From Limnothrix sp. FACHB-406 (lineage in GTDB: Bacteria; Cyanobacteriota; Cyanobacteriia; CACIAM-69d): 64,000 bases of DNA. How positions within the stretch are numbered: position 1 is the stretch's first letter; every line of letters starts with the position of its first letter. The translations under genes and the position numbers were made by a program. The stretch is from assembly GCF_014698235.1 (NCBI RefSeq), contig NZ_JACJSP010000012.1, forward strand, positions 1-64,000. The letters run 5' to 3'. Of the stretch, positions 43,044 through 52,001 are shown piece by piece. The notes below the pieces were generated by a model, which had not been told where the DNA came from, ran no database searches, and was given only the letters and a program-made list of their open reading frames with translations.

Positions 43044-43865
43044 ATGATGGAGCAGGGCGCACCGATGGAGGATCTAAAACGGTTGCTGGAGGCGGTCGCG
43101 GCGGGGCGGGTGGCCCCTGAACAGGCCATGGCCAACCTGCAAGATCAGGGTTTTTTTGCGGTGGAAGGGTTTGCCAAGGTGGATTGGCAACGGGAACGGC
43201 GCACGGGGTTTCCGGAGGCGATTTGGGGCCAAAACAAAACCCCGGAACAGATCGCAGCGATTATGTTGGCGATGCGCGATCGGGGCGCGCCCGTGATTTT
43301 GGCAACGCGGGTCGATCGCGCGGCCTATGACCAAATTGCTGCGATCGTGCCGGATTTGTACTACCACGCCTTGGCGCGGATTTGCGCTTGGCAGTCGCCG
43401 GCCGCCCTGCGTCGCCAGCTTCGGCCCGGCACGATCGCCCTGGTGTCGGCGGGAACGGCTGATTTACCCGTGGCGGAAGAAGCGGCGGTGACCGCTGAGT
43501 TAATGGGATTTCGGGTCGATCGGCTCTGGGATGTGGGAATTGCGGGTATTCATCGGCTGTTTGCCCACCGCGATCGCCTGGCCCAGGCTGACGTGTTGAT
43601 TGTGGTCGCGGGGATGGAAGGGGCCTTGCCCAGCGTGGTGGCGGGGTTGGTGGATGTGCCGGTGGTGGCCGTGCCCACCAGCGTGGGCTATGGGGCCAAC
43701 TTCAACGGATTGGCCCCGCTGCTGACCATGCTCAACTCCTGCGCGGCGGGCGTGGGGGTGGTGAACATTGACAACGGCTTCGGAGCGGCGATCCTGGCGG
43801 GCCAAATCCTGCGCACGGCGGCCCGCATTCCCATTCCCGATCGCGCCTCTGAAGATCAAAAATGA
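43044..43865 (+). CDS. larB: nickel-pincer cofactor biosynthesis protein LarB
   Basis: LarB carboxylates nicotinic acid adenine dinucleotide and hydrolyses it to pyridinium-3,5-biscarboxylate mononucleotide, the first step of the nickel-pincer nucleotide cofactor. 273 residues. The PurE-like C-terminal domain shows LVSAGTADLPVAEEAAVTAELMG, VVAGMEGALPSVVAGLVDVPVVAVPTSVGYGA and NSCAAGVGVVNIDNGFGAA, all characteristic. The ATG pair at 43044/43047 follows GAAGG; GTG 43035 is an alternative. larC and larE are not in the window, so the pathway or its client enzyme must be elsewhere, or the role is different. Confidence 0.92.
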   Translation: MMEQGAPMEDLKRLLEAVAAGRVAPEQAMANLQDQGFFAVEGFAKVDWQRERRTGFPEAIWGQNKTPEQIAAIMLAMRDRGAPVILATRVDRAAYDQIAAIVPDLYYHALARICAWQSPAALRRQLRPGTIALVSAGTADLPVAEEAAVTAELMGFRVDRLWDVGIAGIHRLFAHRDRLAQADVLIVVAGMEGALPSVVAGLVDVPVVAVPTSVGYGANFNGLAPLLTMLNSCAAGVGVVNIDNGFGAAILAGQILRTAARIPIPDRASEDQK

Positions 43866-43950
43866 GCAGCTCAGAATTGAGCGCTAATAAGCGCTGATTT
43901 GGCTCCTTTGTAGTGCTTTTGCAGATTTATCGGGGAATTTACTGGGGAAT

Positions 43951-45222
43951 TTACTGAGAAATCTGCTGACGAAACTGTTCAGCCTTGGCCGCTAAGTCCA
44001 CTTGGGCGATCGCCTCCTGATGCCCAGAAGCCAGCCATTTGAGCTGCACCGTGCCGTTTTCGGCCTCCGCATCACCCAAAATGACGCAAGCGGCAGCTCC
44101 GGCGCGATCAGCCCGTTTGAATTGCTTACCAAAGGCACTGGCGCTCAAGTCCATTTCCACCGCAAAGCCCCCCTGCCGCAGAACTTGGGCCACTTTCAAG
44201 GCCTGTTGTTCGGCCTGTTCGCCCCGGGAAACCACGTAAAAATCCACCCGATCGCCCGTCAAGGGTTGCAATTGTTGCAACAACAAAATCAACCGCTCCA
44301 TCCCGATCGCCCAGCCCACGGCCGGCGTTTCCGGGCCGCCCAGCTCGCTCACCAAGCCATCGTAGCGACCACCACCGCAAACGGTGGCCTGTGCGCCCAA
44401 GTCATCGGACTGGATTTCAAAGGCCGTGTGGCTGTAGTAGTCCAACCCTCGCACCAGTCGTGAATCCACTTGGTAAGCAATGCCCAAATCCGTCAGGGCC
44501 TGTTGCACCTTGGCAAACCGCGCGGCCGACTCGGGCGAGAGGGCATCTAAAATGCTGGGGGCTTCCTGGCAAATTTCCTGGGTTTTGGCCACTTTGCTAT
44601 CCAAAATCCGCAGGGGATTGCGGCTGAGGCGATCTTGGGAATCCGGATCCAAGTCCGCGAAGTATGGCGTGAGGTAGTCCACCAGTTGGGCCCGATAGGT
44701 GGCGCGATCGACCCGATCGCCCACGGAATTCAGCAACATCCGCAACGATTTCAACCCCAAGTGATTCAGCAGCTCCACGGCCACCGCGATCGCTTCCACA
44801 TCCGCCCGCGCATCCCCACTACCCAACAGTTCCGCGCCAATTTGGTGAAACTGCCGTTGCCGGCCCGCCTGGGGGCGCTCGTACCGGAACATGGGGCCGC
44901 AATACCACAACCGTTGGGGGCCGCCAGCCGCAAAGAGCTTGTGCTCCACAAAGGCCCGCACTGCGCCCGCCGTGCCTTCCGGCCGCAGGGTCAAGGAGCG
45001 ATCGCCCCGATCGGTGAAGGTATACATTTCCTTACCCACCACATCCGTTGCTTCGCCAATGCCCCGGGCAAACAGCTCCGTTTGCTCAAAGATGGGGGTA
45101 CGAATTTCCCGGAATGCGGCGCGGCCCAGCACTTGGCGGGCGGTGGCTTCCACGTGCTGCCAATAGCCGATTTCGGTCGGCAAAATATCTTTGGTTCCGC
45201 GTAGGGCTTGAATGGCAGTCAT
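43951..45222 (-). CDS. hisS: histidyl-tRNA synthetase
   Basis: A class II aminoacyl-tRNA synthetase charging tRNA-His. 423 residues starting MTAIQALRGTKDILP, the typical N-terminus with motif 1. The His-binding RPEGTAGAVRAF and motif 2 MFRYERPQAGRQRQFHQIGAE are clear. The HisA motif LVRGLDYYSHTAFE and motif 3 VGWAIGMERLILLLQ follow. The anticodon-binding domain occupies the last 90 residues. The start at 45222 is chosen over the longer frame to 45279. Convergent with larB. Confidence 0.96.
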   Translation of the reverse strand: MTAIQALRGTKDILPTEIGYWQHVEATARQVLGRAAFREIRTPIFEQTELFARGIGEATDVVGKEMYTFTDRGDRSLTLRPEGTAGAVRAFVEHKLFAAGGPQRLWYCGPMFRYERPQAGRQRQFHQIGAELLGSGDARADVEAIAVAVELLNHLGLKSLRMLLNSVGDRVDRATYRAQLVDYLTPYFADLDPDSQDRLSRNPLRILDSKVAKTQEICQEAPSILDALSPESAARFAKVQQALTDLGIAYQVDSRLVRGLDYYSHTAFEIQSDDLGAQATVCGGGRYDGLVSELGGPETPAVGWAIGMERLILLLQQLQPLTGDRVDFYVVSRGEQAEQQALKVAQVLRQGGFAVEMDLSASAFGKQFKRADRAGAAACVILGDAEAENGTVQLKWLASGHQEAIAQVDLAAKAEQFRQQISQ

Positions 45223-45341
45223 GGCAGGCGATCGAGTCGAGGTGAAAGAATCGAATTGAAAGGGTGGTGAAGCGTTCAATATCCTAGAGCGGTTGGGGCC
45301 CCGAGATCCTGCAAATTCTGTTGATTAATCCCCGCAACTGC

Positions 45342-45626
45342 TTAGGTCGTGGGGAGCGATCGCCAGGGGCCAAACCGATCGGCATAGTGATCCAAAATCG
45401 CTTCCACCTGTTGCCGGGCCCGATCGCCCAGCACCGGATCCAGTTCGATCGCCACGCCTCCCACCTGACTTTGCAAATAATCAAACTCCTGGGAGGTTTG
45501 GGGCAACAAAATCGCCTGCACCCCAGCGACCAAGTTCAGGTGGGCCGCCAGTTCACGGTAAACCGCCAGAGGCAGGCGATCGCAGGTTAACGCTTGCCGC
45601 ATGGAATCAGAATTTAACAGCGCCAT
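45342..45626 (-). CDS. small conserved cyanobacterial protein
   Basis: A 94-residue soluble protein (starting MALLNSDSMRQALTCDRLPLAVYRELAAHL) with the segment LLPQTSQEFDYLQSQVGG in the middle. I recall similar short proteins in other cyanobacteria but no named family. It has no signal peptide or membrane span. The start is uncertain: no clear ribosome-binding site precedes the ATG at 45626, and a second ATG lies eight codons on. It lies just upstream of hisS on the same strand. Confidence 0.65.
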   Translation of the reverse strand: MALLNSDSMRQALTCDRLPLAVYRELAAHLNLVAGVQAILLPQTSQEFDYLQSQVGGVAIELDPVLGDRARQQVEAILDHYADRFGPWRSLPTT

Positions 45627-45721
45627 AATCGCTACGGTCGGTGATAACGAGGGTCGAAATAATGTCGAAATAAAAAGGGTTGATCGGCTGTGACGAATCG
45701 CCGTGATTTCTTGCGGTCAAT

Positions 45722-45790
45722 ATCGATATGGATCCAATCGGCATCGATATAGATGTGATCAGTATCGATATGGAATGGATCAGGATCGAT
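45722..45790. repeat. 21-base tandem repeat, three full units plus a partial
   Basis: Units start with ATCGATAT at 45722, 45743 and 45764 and a final ATCGAT at 45785. Sequence between the ATCGATAT blocks is only partly conserved (GATCAGT/GATCAGG endings). It lies between the small gene at 45342 and the TolQ/ExbB-like gene at 45864. Confidence 0.8.
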
Positions 45791-45863
45791 CTGTACCAAC
45801 CTGTACTGGTCAATGCAGATCGCTGTAGATCAACACAGAATCAATCGCAATAGATCAAATGTT

Positions 45864-46538
45864 CTAGGCTTCCGGGGTTGGCTCTGTTTCCCCATTGGAC
45901 ACGGGGCGATCGCGCCGCTGGGCCCACAATTGTCGATAGAGCAACTCCAAATCGTTGCCCGCCCGCCGAAACAACTTGGCTTGGGTAAACACTAGCCCCT
46001 GAAAGAGGCGATAAAACGCCAACGACCCGATCGCCACCACCAGCCCCGTCGCCGTGCTGATCAGCGCTTCCCCAATGCCCAGGGTGACCCCCGCCGTGGC
46101 ATCGGTTCCCAACTGCCCAATTCGGATTGATCCCAAGGAGCCAATCAGCCCCAACACCGTGCCCAACAGGCCCAACAGGGGCGAAAGAGCAATCACCGCC
46201 TCTAGCAGTTTGTCGCCCTTGCGCATGGCGCTGAGTTCTTCTTCGGCGGCCGACTCCAGGGCCAGGCGAAAGAGTTCCGGGTCTGGGTCTTCTAGCTTTA
46301 GGGGAGCCGCCAAAAACCGCCCGATCGGTTGGTCGCGGGCCTTGCTGGCGATCGGGCCGGCGCTGCTCCAGTCATTGCGGGCCGACTCCAGGATTCGATC
46401 GGCCACCTCCCGTTCCCGCAGCAAAATGCGCCCCCAAAACCAACAGCGCTCAAAGACCGTCCCCACTGACAGCACCGACAGTGTTAACAACGGCCACATG
46501 GCCGGGCCGCCCTTGGTAAACAGATCACTTACACTCAC
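45864..46538 (-). CDS. MotA/TolQ/ExbB-family proton channel protein
   Basis: A 224-residue inner-membrane protein with three transmembrane helices in the TolQ/ExbB pattern: one near the N-terminus ([24 protein letters not shown]), a long cytoplasmic loop, then [18 protein letters not shown] and [21 protein letters not shown], which carry the conserved channel segments. It would form a proton channel with an ExbD/TolR partner, which is absent here. The GTG at 46538 follows AAGGA. The tail ([18 protein letters not shown]) is disordered. Confidence 0.88.
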   Translation of the reverse strand: MSVSDLFTKGGPAMWPLLTLSVLSVGTVFERCWFWGRILLREREVADRILESARNDWSSAGPIASKARDQPIGRFLAAPLKLEDPDPELFRLALESAAEEELSAMRKGDKLLEAVIALSPLLGLLGTVLGLIGSLGSIRIGQLGTDATAGVTLGIGEALISTATGLVVAIGSLAFYRLFQGLVFTQAKLFRRAGNDLELLYRQLWAQRRDRPVSNGETEPTPEA

Positions 46539-46861
46539 GGTTTCGTCCTTGCTCGTTGCGCGATCGCTCGTTCCCTGGCCAGAGCGCAGGAGAGCCAAAG
46601 CATCGGTCAGCCCCGCGCCAAGGGCACAACATTGCGCTCGGCTTTACACTTAACTTCGCAAATTTAGCAAATTTAACGGATCCATACCTAACGCCCCAGA
46701 GCGGCCACCCCGCCTTTCGATCGGGATTCAACGCAAAATCACCGGGCAAACTGCAACCAAATTTGCACCATCTCAACAGAGGATTGGGTTAATCTAAAGA
46801 CATGCGACTCTGAGCGATCCCTCAACAGTCGATCGAACCGCCGTCAAGGAGCCTTCGATTA
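46539..46861. other. intergenic region, no gene recognised
   Basis: 323 bases between the divergent proton-channel gene and the small gene at 46862. It contains GCAAATTTAGCAAATTTAACG-type short repeats near 46659-46679, which is AT-rich and may be a promoter. No RNA gene is recognised. Confidence 0.4.
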
Positions 46862-47002
46862 ATGGACTATATCGAACAGGTGATAGAAAAGCTGAAACAG
46901 TGGGCACAGAAGGTGATCGAAGCGCTGCTTGGCCCACAGGCCCAGCCGGAGGCGGAACCGATTCCCGTGCCTGTGGATGATCGCGCCTATCGCCGCCGCT
47001 AA
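46862..47002 (+). CDS. 46-residue conserved-looking small protein
   Basis: A short gene with a strong AAGGAG at 46846-46851, ten bases before the ATG. The product is a hydrophobic/charged amphipathic helix (MDYIEQVIEKLKQWAQKVIE) followed by GPQAQPEAEPIPVPVDD and a basic end (AYRRR). It has no full membrane span. It is not annotated by any standard length cutoff, but the ribosome-binding site, the clean start and the hydrophobic periodicity support it. Similar small proteins, as I remember, occur in other cyanobacteria. The function is unknown. Confidence 0.7.
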   Translation: MDYIEQVIEKLKQWAQKVIEALLGPQAQPEAEPIPVPVDDRAYRRR

Positions 47003-47075
47003 TTGGATATTTGTCCTGGGAAGTTAGCGTCAAGCGTTCGTATCTTTCAACAACCGATTTAAACCGACGATTCGC

Positions 47076-47139
47076 CAAGCAAGGGGACTATCCTCTTGCT
47101 TGTGCTTTGAAGGGGGGTTGGGCACTGTCAGCCAACCCC
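47076..47139 (+). terminator. two successive hairpins after the 46-residue gene
   Basis: CAAGCAAG (47076-47083) pairs perfectly with CTTGCTTG (47095-47102). GGGGTTGG (47114-47121) pairs with CCAACCCC (47132-47139), followed by GTAAAAATGC and a T-run (GATTTTTTG at 47151-47159). The second could act as terminator of the small gene. The tandem arrangement may also belong to a structured RNA. Confidence 0.5.
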
Positions 47140-47211
47140 GTAAAAATGCTGATTTTTTGATCCAAACCATAGTTCCAAACCATAGTCCCACCTACGCCCA
47201 AGCACGACAGA

Positions 47212-47231
47212 CAAGGGGCTTAAGCCCCTTG
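47212..47231. repeat. 20-base perfect palindrome, copy 2 of a dispersed family
   Basis: CAAGGGGCTTAAGCCCCTTG is perfectly self-complementary and preceded by ACAGA and followed by CCCC. The reverse complement of the copy at 8271-8290 has the same flanks (ACAGA before, CCCC after), so the two are one family in opposite orientation. Confidence 0.85.
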
Positions 47232-47396
47232 CCCCCCACGATTTCGCCACGGTGGAGTTAGGGAATTGGGGGAGCGAATTCTGACCTGAAGTTGGCGCGA
47301 CCCTCAGAAAAGCCTCAGAAAAACTGGGGCTGAAATTTTGCGAGAATGGGCCACTCAGTCCATTGAATTAGACCGCGAAAGAGCGCCGAAATCCGC

Positions 47397-47837
47397 GTGA
47401 AAATCTTGATTTTGCATGGCCCCAATCTGAATTTGCTGGGGCAACGGGAACCGGGAGTCTATGGAACCCTGACCCTGGCGGCCATTAACGAACGTTTGGA
47501 ACAGGATGCGGCGGAGCTGCAAGTGGCGATCGATTGTCGCCAGTCCAATCACGAGGGAACGTTAATTGACTGGATCCATGAGGCTCTGGGGCAATTTGAC
47601 GGTTTGGTGATTAATCCCGGTGGCTACACCCACACCAGCGTGGCCATCCGCGACGCGATCGCCGGGGTGGCCATTCCCACCGTGGAAGTACATCTCAGCA
47701 ATATCCACAAACGGGAAAGCTTCCGTCACCATTCCTACATTGCTCCCGTGGCGATCGGGCAAATTTCCGGCTTCGGCCCCGAAAGCTACCGGTTGGGGCT
47801 GCGGGCGTTGGTCACCCAGTTGCAATCAAGCAAGTGA
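47397..47837 (+). CDS. aroQ: type II 3-dehydroquinate dehydratase
   Basis: Catalyses the third step of the shikimate pathway, dehydroquinate to dehydroshikimate. 146 residues, matching the small type II dodecamer family. Motifs: [20 protein letters not shown] with the catalytic Tyr, [34 protein letters not shown] and [19 protein letters not shown] with the catalytic His. The start is GTG at 47397 (MKILIL). The trailing Ser-Ser-Lys is normal. tRNA-Val follows on the other strand. Confidence 0.95.
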   Translation: MKILILHGPNLNLLGQREPGVYGTLTLAAINERLEQDAAELQVAIDCRQSNHEGTLIDWIHEALGQFDGLVINPGGYTHTSVAIRDAIAGVAIPTVEVHLSNIHKRESFRHHSYIAPVAIGQISGFGPESYRLGLRALVTQLQSSK

Positions 47838-47897
47838 CCCGACTAATTTCTGCCGAACTCTTTGCTAGGTGTTATGGATAATCTCGCGGAACCTGAA

Positions 47898-47971
47898 TGG
47901 ACGTAACTGGACTCGAACCAGTGACCCCCACGATGTCAACGTGGTGCTCTAACCAACTGAGCTATACGTCC
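47898..47971 (-). tRNA. tRNA-Val (anticodon GAC)
   Basis: Read on the minus strand: acceptor GGACGTA/TACGTCC with discriminator A, D arm AGCTC...GAGC, anticodon stem CCACG/CGTGG around TTGACAT (anticodon GAC), T arm with GGTTCGAGTCC. A complete 74-base cloverleaf. Confidence 0.95.
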
Positions 47972-48199
47972 GTAACGGGTTATCACCATACCATGATCTC
48001 TTGAAAAAACGCAAAGCTTTGACCAAGGTTTTTCAAGGTTTTTTCGCGAGCGGTGCGTTGGGGGGCGATCGAGCGGCCTTCAGCGGCTGTCAGTCGCCCC
48101 CGAGCCTGGTTAGGATAGAGGCGCTTTCCCAACCGTTGCTGCCGGACATTGCATCCCCAGCCTGTCATGGTTGGCAATTTCCCCTGAGGATTCGGATTC

Positions 48200-48808
48200 G
48201 TGGCCAAAATTACCGCTCACCAGTCTTTGCGCAATCTTGATCGACTGGCCCGTTTAGGGGTGATCGGGGGCATGACTTTGGGGGTTGGCCTGGCGATCGG
48301 GTTGCCGTTGGCCCCTGTGGCCCAGGTTTCTGCCGCCCGTCCCAATTTGGATCCGCTGGCGCAACTGCGGGCTTTCAACCATTGCCGAGGCTGCGATTTG
48401 CGCTATCGAGACCTCACCAGTTTGAACCTGCAAGATGCGGATCTGCGATCGGCCAACCTCTACGGAGCCAACCTGCGAAACGTCAATCTCCAGCGGGCAA
48501 ACTTGGCAGAGGCCAACTTAGGCGCAGCCGACTGCACCAGGGCAGATTTTCGAGGAGCCAATTTAGAACGGGCCAATTTACGGGCCACCAATTTCAGTGC
48601 AGCCCAGCTCGATCGAGTGAACTTTGCTCGCTCCAATTTGATGTTCGCGGACTTGCGGGGAGCCAGCTTGGCCAATGCCAACCTCAGGGATGCTCACCTG
48701 GTGAATATTCGGAGCGACGGAGCCGAGTTATGTGGGGCAACCCTGCCCAATGGCACGTTGGTGCGGCAACCCTGCGAAGCCCCCAAGCCCGAACCCAATA
48801 AGTTTTAG
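48200..48808 (+). CDS. exported pentapeptide-repeat protein
   Basis: A 202-residue protein with a probable signal peptide or membrane anchor (GVIGGMTLGVGLAIGLPLAPVAQVSA, about residues 20-45), then a short CRGCD segment and about 23 pentapeptide repeats (DLRSANLYGANLRNVNL, ADFRGANLERANL...) up to residue 180, folding as a quadrilateral beta-helix. The start GTG at 48200 is inferred from the signal sequence. It would act in the periplasm or at the membrane. The function is unknown. Confidence 0.88.
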   Translation: MAKITAHQSLRNLDRLARLGVIGGMTLGVGLAIGLPLAPVAQVSAARPNLDPLAQLRAFNHCRGCDLRYRDLTSLNLQDADLRSANLYGANLRNVNLQRANLAEANLGAADCTRADFRGANLERANLRATNFSAAQLDRVNFARSNLMFADLRGASLANANLRDAHLVNIRSDGAELCGATLPNGTLVRQPCEAPKPEPNKF

Positions 48809-48887
48809 AAGACCATGGGGCGATCGGTTGGTTCGCGCTGATTCGCAAGTCCCACGCAAAGCTCACGCAAAATCCACAAAACAGCCC

Positions 48888-49832
48888 TCAAAGCCGTTTA
48901 TCAATCATGTCTGCCAGCAAGGCCAAAATGGCCGTTTGGGTGGCAGCCAACAGTAAAATTAGGGTGGCTTCCGTCAAGTCATTGCGCACAAAAATATCTT
49001 GCGCCAACGAAACGCAAAACCCGATCGCAAAGGCCGCTGAAACGGGCATCAAAATTCGCATCGGCGCAAAATATAGCCCCGTGCGCAGAATAATTTGCAC
49101 AAATCGCAAAGTGTCCCGAATCGGTTTAATTTTGCTGCGGCCTTGGCGCGGGCGATAGTCGATCGGCTCGTAATGCACCGTATAGCCATTGGTGAGCATG
49201 GCCACCGTAATTGTGGTGGTGAAGCTAAAGGTATTGGGCAAAATATTCAAAAACCGATCGGCAATTTCCTTCCGAAAAATCCGCAAGCCACTATTCAAGT
49301 CAGGAATCTTGGTTTTGGTAATCCACTCCGCAAAGCGAACGAGAAACCACTTGGGAATTTTCCGCAAATTGGAATATTGCACATTCTCTCCAGTCCGCGA
49401 CCCCACAACCATGTCCGCTTCCGCCAGTTGAATTAAATTCACCAAGGCCGGAATCCGTTCGTTGGGATAGGTTCCATCCGCATCGGTAATTACAATCAAA
49501 GAATACTTGGCGTGACGAATTCCGGTTTTTAAGGCCGCACCATAACCCCGATTAATGTTGTGATCAATGACCCGAATACCGGGTAGTTGATGCAAAATTT
49601 CACCGGTTCGATCGCTGGAACCATCATTCACAGCAATGATTTCATAGACACCCGGATAAGCACTGAGGGTGGCTTGCAGATGTTCGATGGTGGGAGCAAC
49701 GCCCAATTCTTCATTAAAAATCGGCAACACCAAAGAAAAAGCAGGATAGGCTATTTCCCCAGAGCGATCGCCTGGCTCATTTTGATCCACCAGAGCGGGA
49801 TGGTTAGCGATGCTTGGGGGATTGCTACTCAT
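48888..49832 (-). CDS. family 2 glycosyltransferase with C-terminal membrane helices
   Basis: A dolichyl-phosphate-mannose-synthase-like GT-A enzyme. The catalytic domain contains FSLVLPIFNEELGVAPTIE, VNDGSSDRT and the metal-binding TDADGTYPNERIP (about residues 120-130), then NSGLRIFRKEI. Two membrane helices near the C-terminus (MPVSAAFAIGFCVSLAQDIF, LILLLAATQTAILALLADMI) place it at the membrane, where such enzymes transfer sugars to polyprenyl phosphate. 314 residues from ATG 49832. The acceptor is unknown. Confidence 0.9.
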   Translation of the reverse strand: MSSNPPSIANHPALVDQNEPGDRSGEIAYPAFSLVLPIFNEELGVAPTIEHLQATLSAYPGVYEIIAVNDGSSDRTGEILHQLPGIRVIDHNINRGYGAALKTGIRHAKYSLIVITDADGTYPNERIPALVNLIQLAEADMVVGSRTGENVQYSNLRKIPKWFLVRFAEWITKTKIPDLNSGLRIFRKEIADRFLNILPNTFSFTTTITVAMLTNGYTVHYEPIDYRPRQGRSKIKPIRDTLRFVQIILRTGLYFAPMRILMPVSAAFAIGFCVSLAQDIFVRNDLTEATLILLLAATQTAILALLADMIDKRL

Positions 49833-50136
49833 GCGAAATAATCGCCTCAAAAAACAGGAAAGTGACGGGAAATTAAGGGAGCGGGAATGCAGTTAGCACC
49901 CGCACACCAAACGCCGTCTACTTTACCATTGGCCTGATCTACCCCAGGAAATTCTAAATGGGGTAGTCATTATCGCCGCAGAGGATCGATCGCCTCATGC
50001 CGTTTGGAGCGGTGATGAGGGGGTGATGGGGTGGTGATTCGATCGCGAAACTTCGAGAAAACTCGACCGTCGAGCCTTCGTCAAGCCTTCGTAGAACCTT
50101 GGTTGCAGAAATTCAGAGATTGAGAGGTTGATCAGT
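49833..50136. other. divergent intergenic region, nothing recognised
   Basis: 304 bases between the glycosyltransferase and the metallo-hydrolase genes. Contains short GGTGATG and GAGCCTTCGTCAAGCCTTCG repeats (50019-50033, 50071-50090). No RNA gene, promoter or coding frame is evident. Confidence 0.4.
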
Positions 50137-51036
50137 ATGCGTAATTTGGCGGCGCGATCGCCCCGTTGGCGACCCCACTGGCCCCCCTTGGGCCATCTGA
50201 AATGGGGATTCTTGGCCGCGTTGGTCATTGGCCTGGCCGCGATCGGGGGCATCGTTAGTTGGGGAACCACCCAGCCCAGCCAGGCCGCAACCCCCGGCGG
50301 TACGGAACTGGTTTGGTATGGCCAATCGGCCTTCAAGCTCACCACCCCTTCGGGCAAAGTGCTGTGGCTCGATCCCTGGTTGCAAAATCCGGCCAACCCC
50401 GAGGGAAAAGCCATCCTGAACCAGCTCGATCGGGCTGATTTGGTGCTCGTCACCCACGGCCACAACGATCACGTGGGAGATGCAGTGGCGATCGGCCAAA
50501 AAACCGGGGCCCAATTGGTGGCCACCTTTGACTTGGCCAATGCTCTGGTTTCCGTGTTGGGCTACCCCAAAGAGCAATTGCAATTTCCGGCCCTGGGCAA
50601 CTTCGGCGGTCAAATTTCCTTGCTGGATGGGGAAGTGGAAGTGGCATTCGTGCCAGCGGTTCATAGTTCCACCGTCAGCACAGATGGCAGCCCCCAACCC
50701 TTTTATGCAGGTAACCCGGGCGGCTTTTGGATCAAGGTGAAAAACGGCCCCACCCTCTACCACACGGGCGATACAGACCTGTTTGGCGACATGGCCCTCA
50801 TTCCAAAATTTGGCCCCGTAGATTTGATGTTGACCTGCATTGGTGGCAAATTCACCATGGGCCCCGATCGCGCCGCTGAAGCGGTGGAATTGGTGCGCCC
50901 CAAATTGGTGATACCCATGCATTACGGCTTATTTTCGTTGCCGGGCACACCGGAACAGTTTGCCGCAGCCCTGAAAGCTAGACGCATCACCACGCCCATG
51001 AAGGTGATGAAAATTGGGGTTCCCGAACAAATTTAG
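50137..51036 (+). CDS. UPF0173-type metal-dependent hydrolase with membrane anchor
   Basis: A metallo-beta-lactamase-fold protein of 299 residues. A single N-terminal membrane segment (WGFLAALVIGLAAIGGIVSW, about 24-44) may anchor it or be cleaved. The fold starts at VWYGQSAFKL. Metal ligands are THGHNDH (HxHxDH motif), VPAVHSS, TGDTDLFG and the final MHYG. UPF0173 relatives are poorly characterised hydrolases. The ATG at 50137 is three codons after the first in the frame. A bidirectional terminator follows. Confidence 0.88.
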   Translation: MRNLAARSPRWRPHWPPLGHLKWGFLAALVIGLAAIGGIVSWGTTQPSQAATPGGTELVWYGQSAFKLTTPSGKVLWLDPWLQNPANPEGKAILNQLDRADLVLVTHGHNDHVGDAVAIGQKTGAQLVATFDLANALVSVLGYPKEQLQFPALGNFGGQISLLDGEVEVAFVPAVHSSTVSTDGSPQPFYAGNPGGFWIKVKNGPTLYHTGDTDLFGDMALIPKFGPVDLMLTCIGGKFTMGPDRAAEAVELVRPKLVIPMHYGLFSLPGTPEQFAAALKARRITTPMKVMKIGVPEQI

Positions 51037-51123
51037 GAACCGCATTTTTGCAGCCCAACAATCAACAACCCAACAATCAACGTTGATGGGCTTTTTGGGC
51101 AATTCATCAACAACCAGTCCACC

Positions 51124-51175
51124 AAAAACACTGGCAAGCTGATCAAAAATGATCGATCGCCCTGCCAGTGTTTTT
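51124..51175. terminator. bidirectional Rho-independent terminator
   Basis: AAAAACACTGGCA (51124-51136) and TGCCAGTGTTTTT (51163-51175) form a 13-base perfect inverted repeat with A and T runs on the outer sides, between two convergent genes (hydrolase, plus; GFA protein, minus). The strongest terminator in the window. Confidence 0.88.
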
Positions 51176-51262
51176 CATGATTCATCGTCAACATTGCAAT
51201 GCCCCGATCGAGTTGAAAACTCAAAATCATGGGACATTTCAACTCAGCAAATTAATTCGGAA

Positions 51263-51694
51263 CTATGCGGGTTCCCCTTCGGAAGAGTCAGGGGCGATCG
51301 CGGCAAACTTGGCAAACACTTCCGCCTCCGTCAGGTTCACCGTTTGGTTCGCAAAGTCATAGTAATGGGGCTTGCGATCGACAAAAATTTGCTCCGTGAA
51401 TTCAAAAGGCTGGTCATCGGCAAATAATCCTGCTGGCACAAAATAGTCCTGAGTCGGAACCAGCCGATAAAACAAATGCGTGCCACATTCACCGCAAAAT
51501 GCTCGCTCAGCCCAGTCGGACGATCGGTAAACCTTCAGTTTCTCGCTTCCTTCGATTTGCACATTGGAACCGCAAGCAATTCCCAACGCTGGGCCACCAC
51601 TCCATCGACGACACATCCCACAATGACAAGCATCCACGGTGGTTTTGTCGGGAACTTCAATGGCGATCGCCCCACACAGACAGTGACCTTTCAT
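51263..51694 (-). CDS. GFA-family (Mss4-like) zinc protein
   Basis: A 143-residue beta-fold protein of the glutathione-dependent formaldehyde-activating enzyme/centromere-V family. Zinc ligands: CLCGAI at the N-terminus, CHCGMCRRWSGGP, and CGECGTHLFYRL. The catalytic identity of most members is unproven; many may scavenge reactive aldehydes or be stress-related. The start at 51694 is chosen because GGAGG lies eight bases upstream; the longer frame would add six residues. Convergent with the hydrolase gene across the terminator. Confidence 0.9.
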   Translation of the reverse strand: MKGHCLCGAIAIEVPDKTTVDACHCGMCRRWSGGPALGIACGSNVQIEGSEKLKVYRSSDWAERAFCGECGTHLFYRLVPTQDYFVPAGLFADDQPFEFTEQIFVDRKPHYYDFANQTVNLTEAEVFAKFAAIAPDSSEGEPA

Positions 51695-52001
51695 CGATCG
51701 CGCCTCCTCCATCAGAGACTATTTGAACGGCCGCAACAATGGTTACAACAAGGACTGCAACAACAGCGGTTACGGCAACCATTATTTGATTTTAGTACAA
51801 TAACCCTCAGGGGTCACTGCCAAAATGTCGCAACGGCGATCAATCGGGCGATCGCTTGCCTCGTCCCCTAGCACCAGTCTTGCAATAATCTAGGCTGAAG
51901 GTGCTGCCCGATCGCGCCCAAGAACTCTATTGATCGTTCGATGCCCCACTCCAGATTGAGCGCACCAATAAAGCCTTCTATCAAACTTAGCGAGCCAACA
52001 A
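51695..52001. other. intergenic region, nothing recognised
   Basis: 307 bases with CAACAA/GGTTAC short repeats around 51735-51782. No RNA gene or coding frame is recognised. Probably the promoter for the following small genes. Confidence 0.4.

Larger units (their letters stand above)
47003..47396. other. 394-base intergenic region with successive hairpins and a dispersed palindrome
   Basis: Contains hairpins at 47076-47102 and 47114-47139 and the dispersed 20-base palindrome at 47212-47231. No coding frame is seen. The aroQ gene starts at a GTG at 47397 without a clear promoter here. Confidence 0.6.

Noticed and set aside
46525-46776. 83-codon minus-strand frame overlapping the ExbB-like gene start
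   Set aside because: No motif and no start context. The GTG at 46538 with AAGGA explains the region better.
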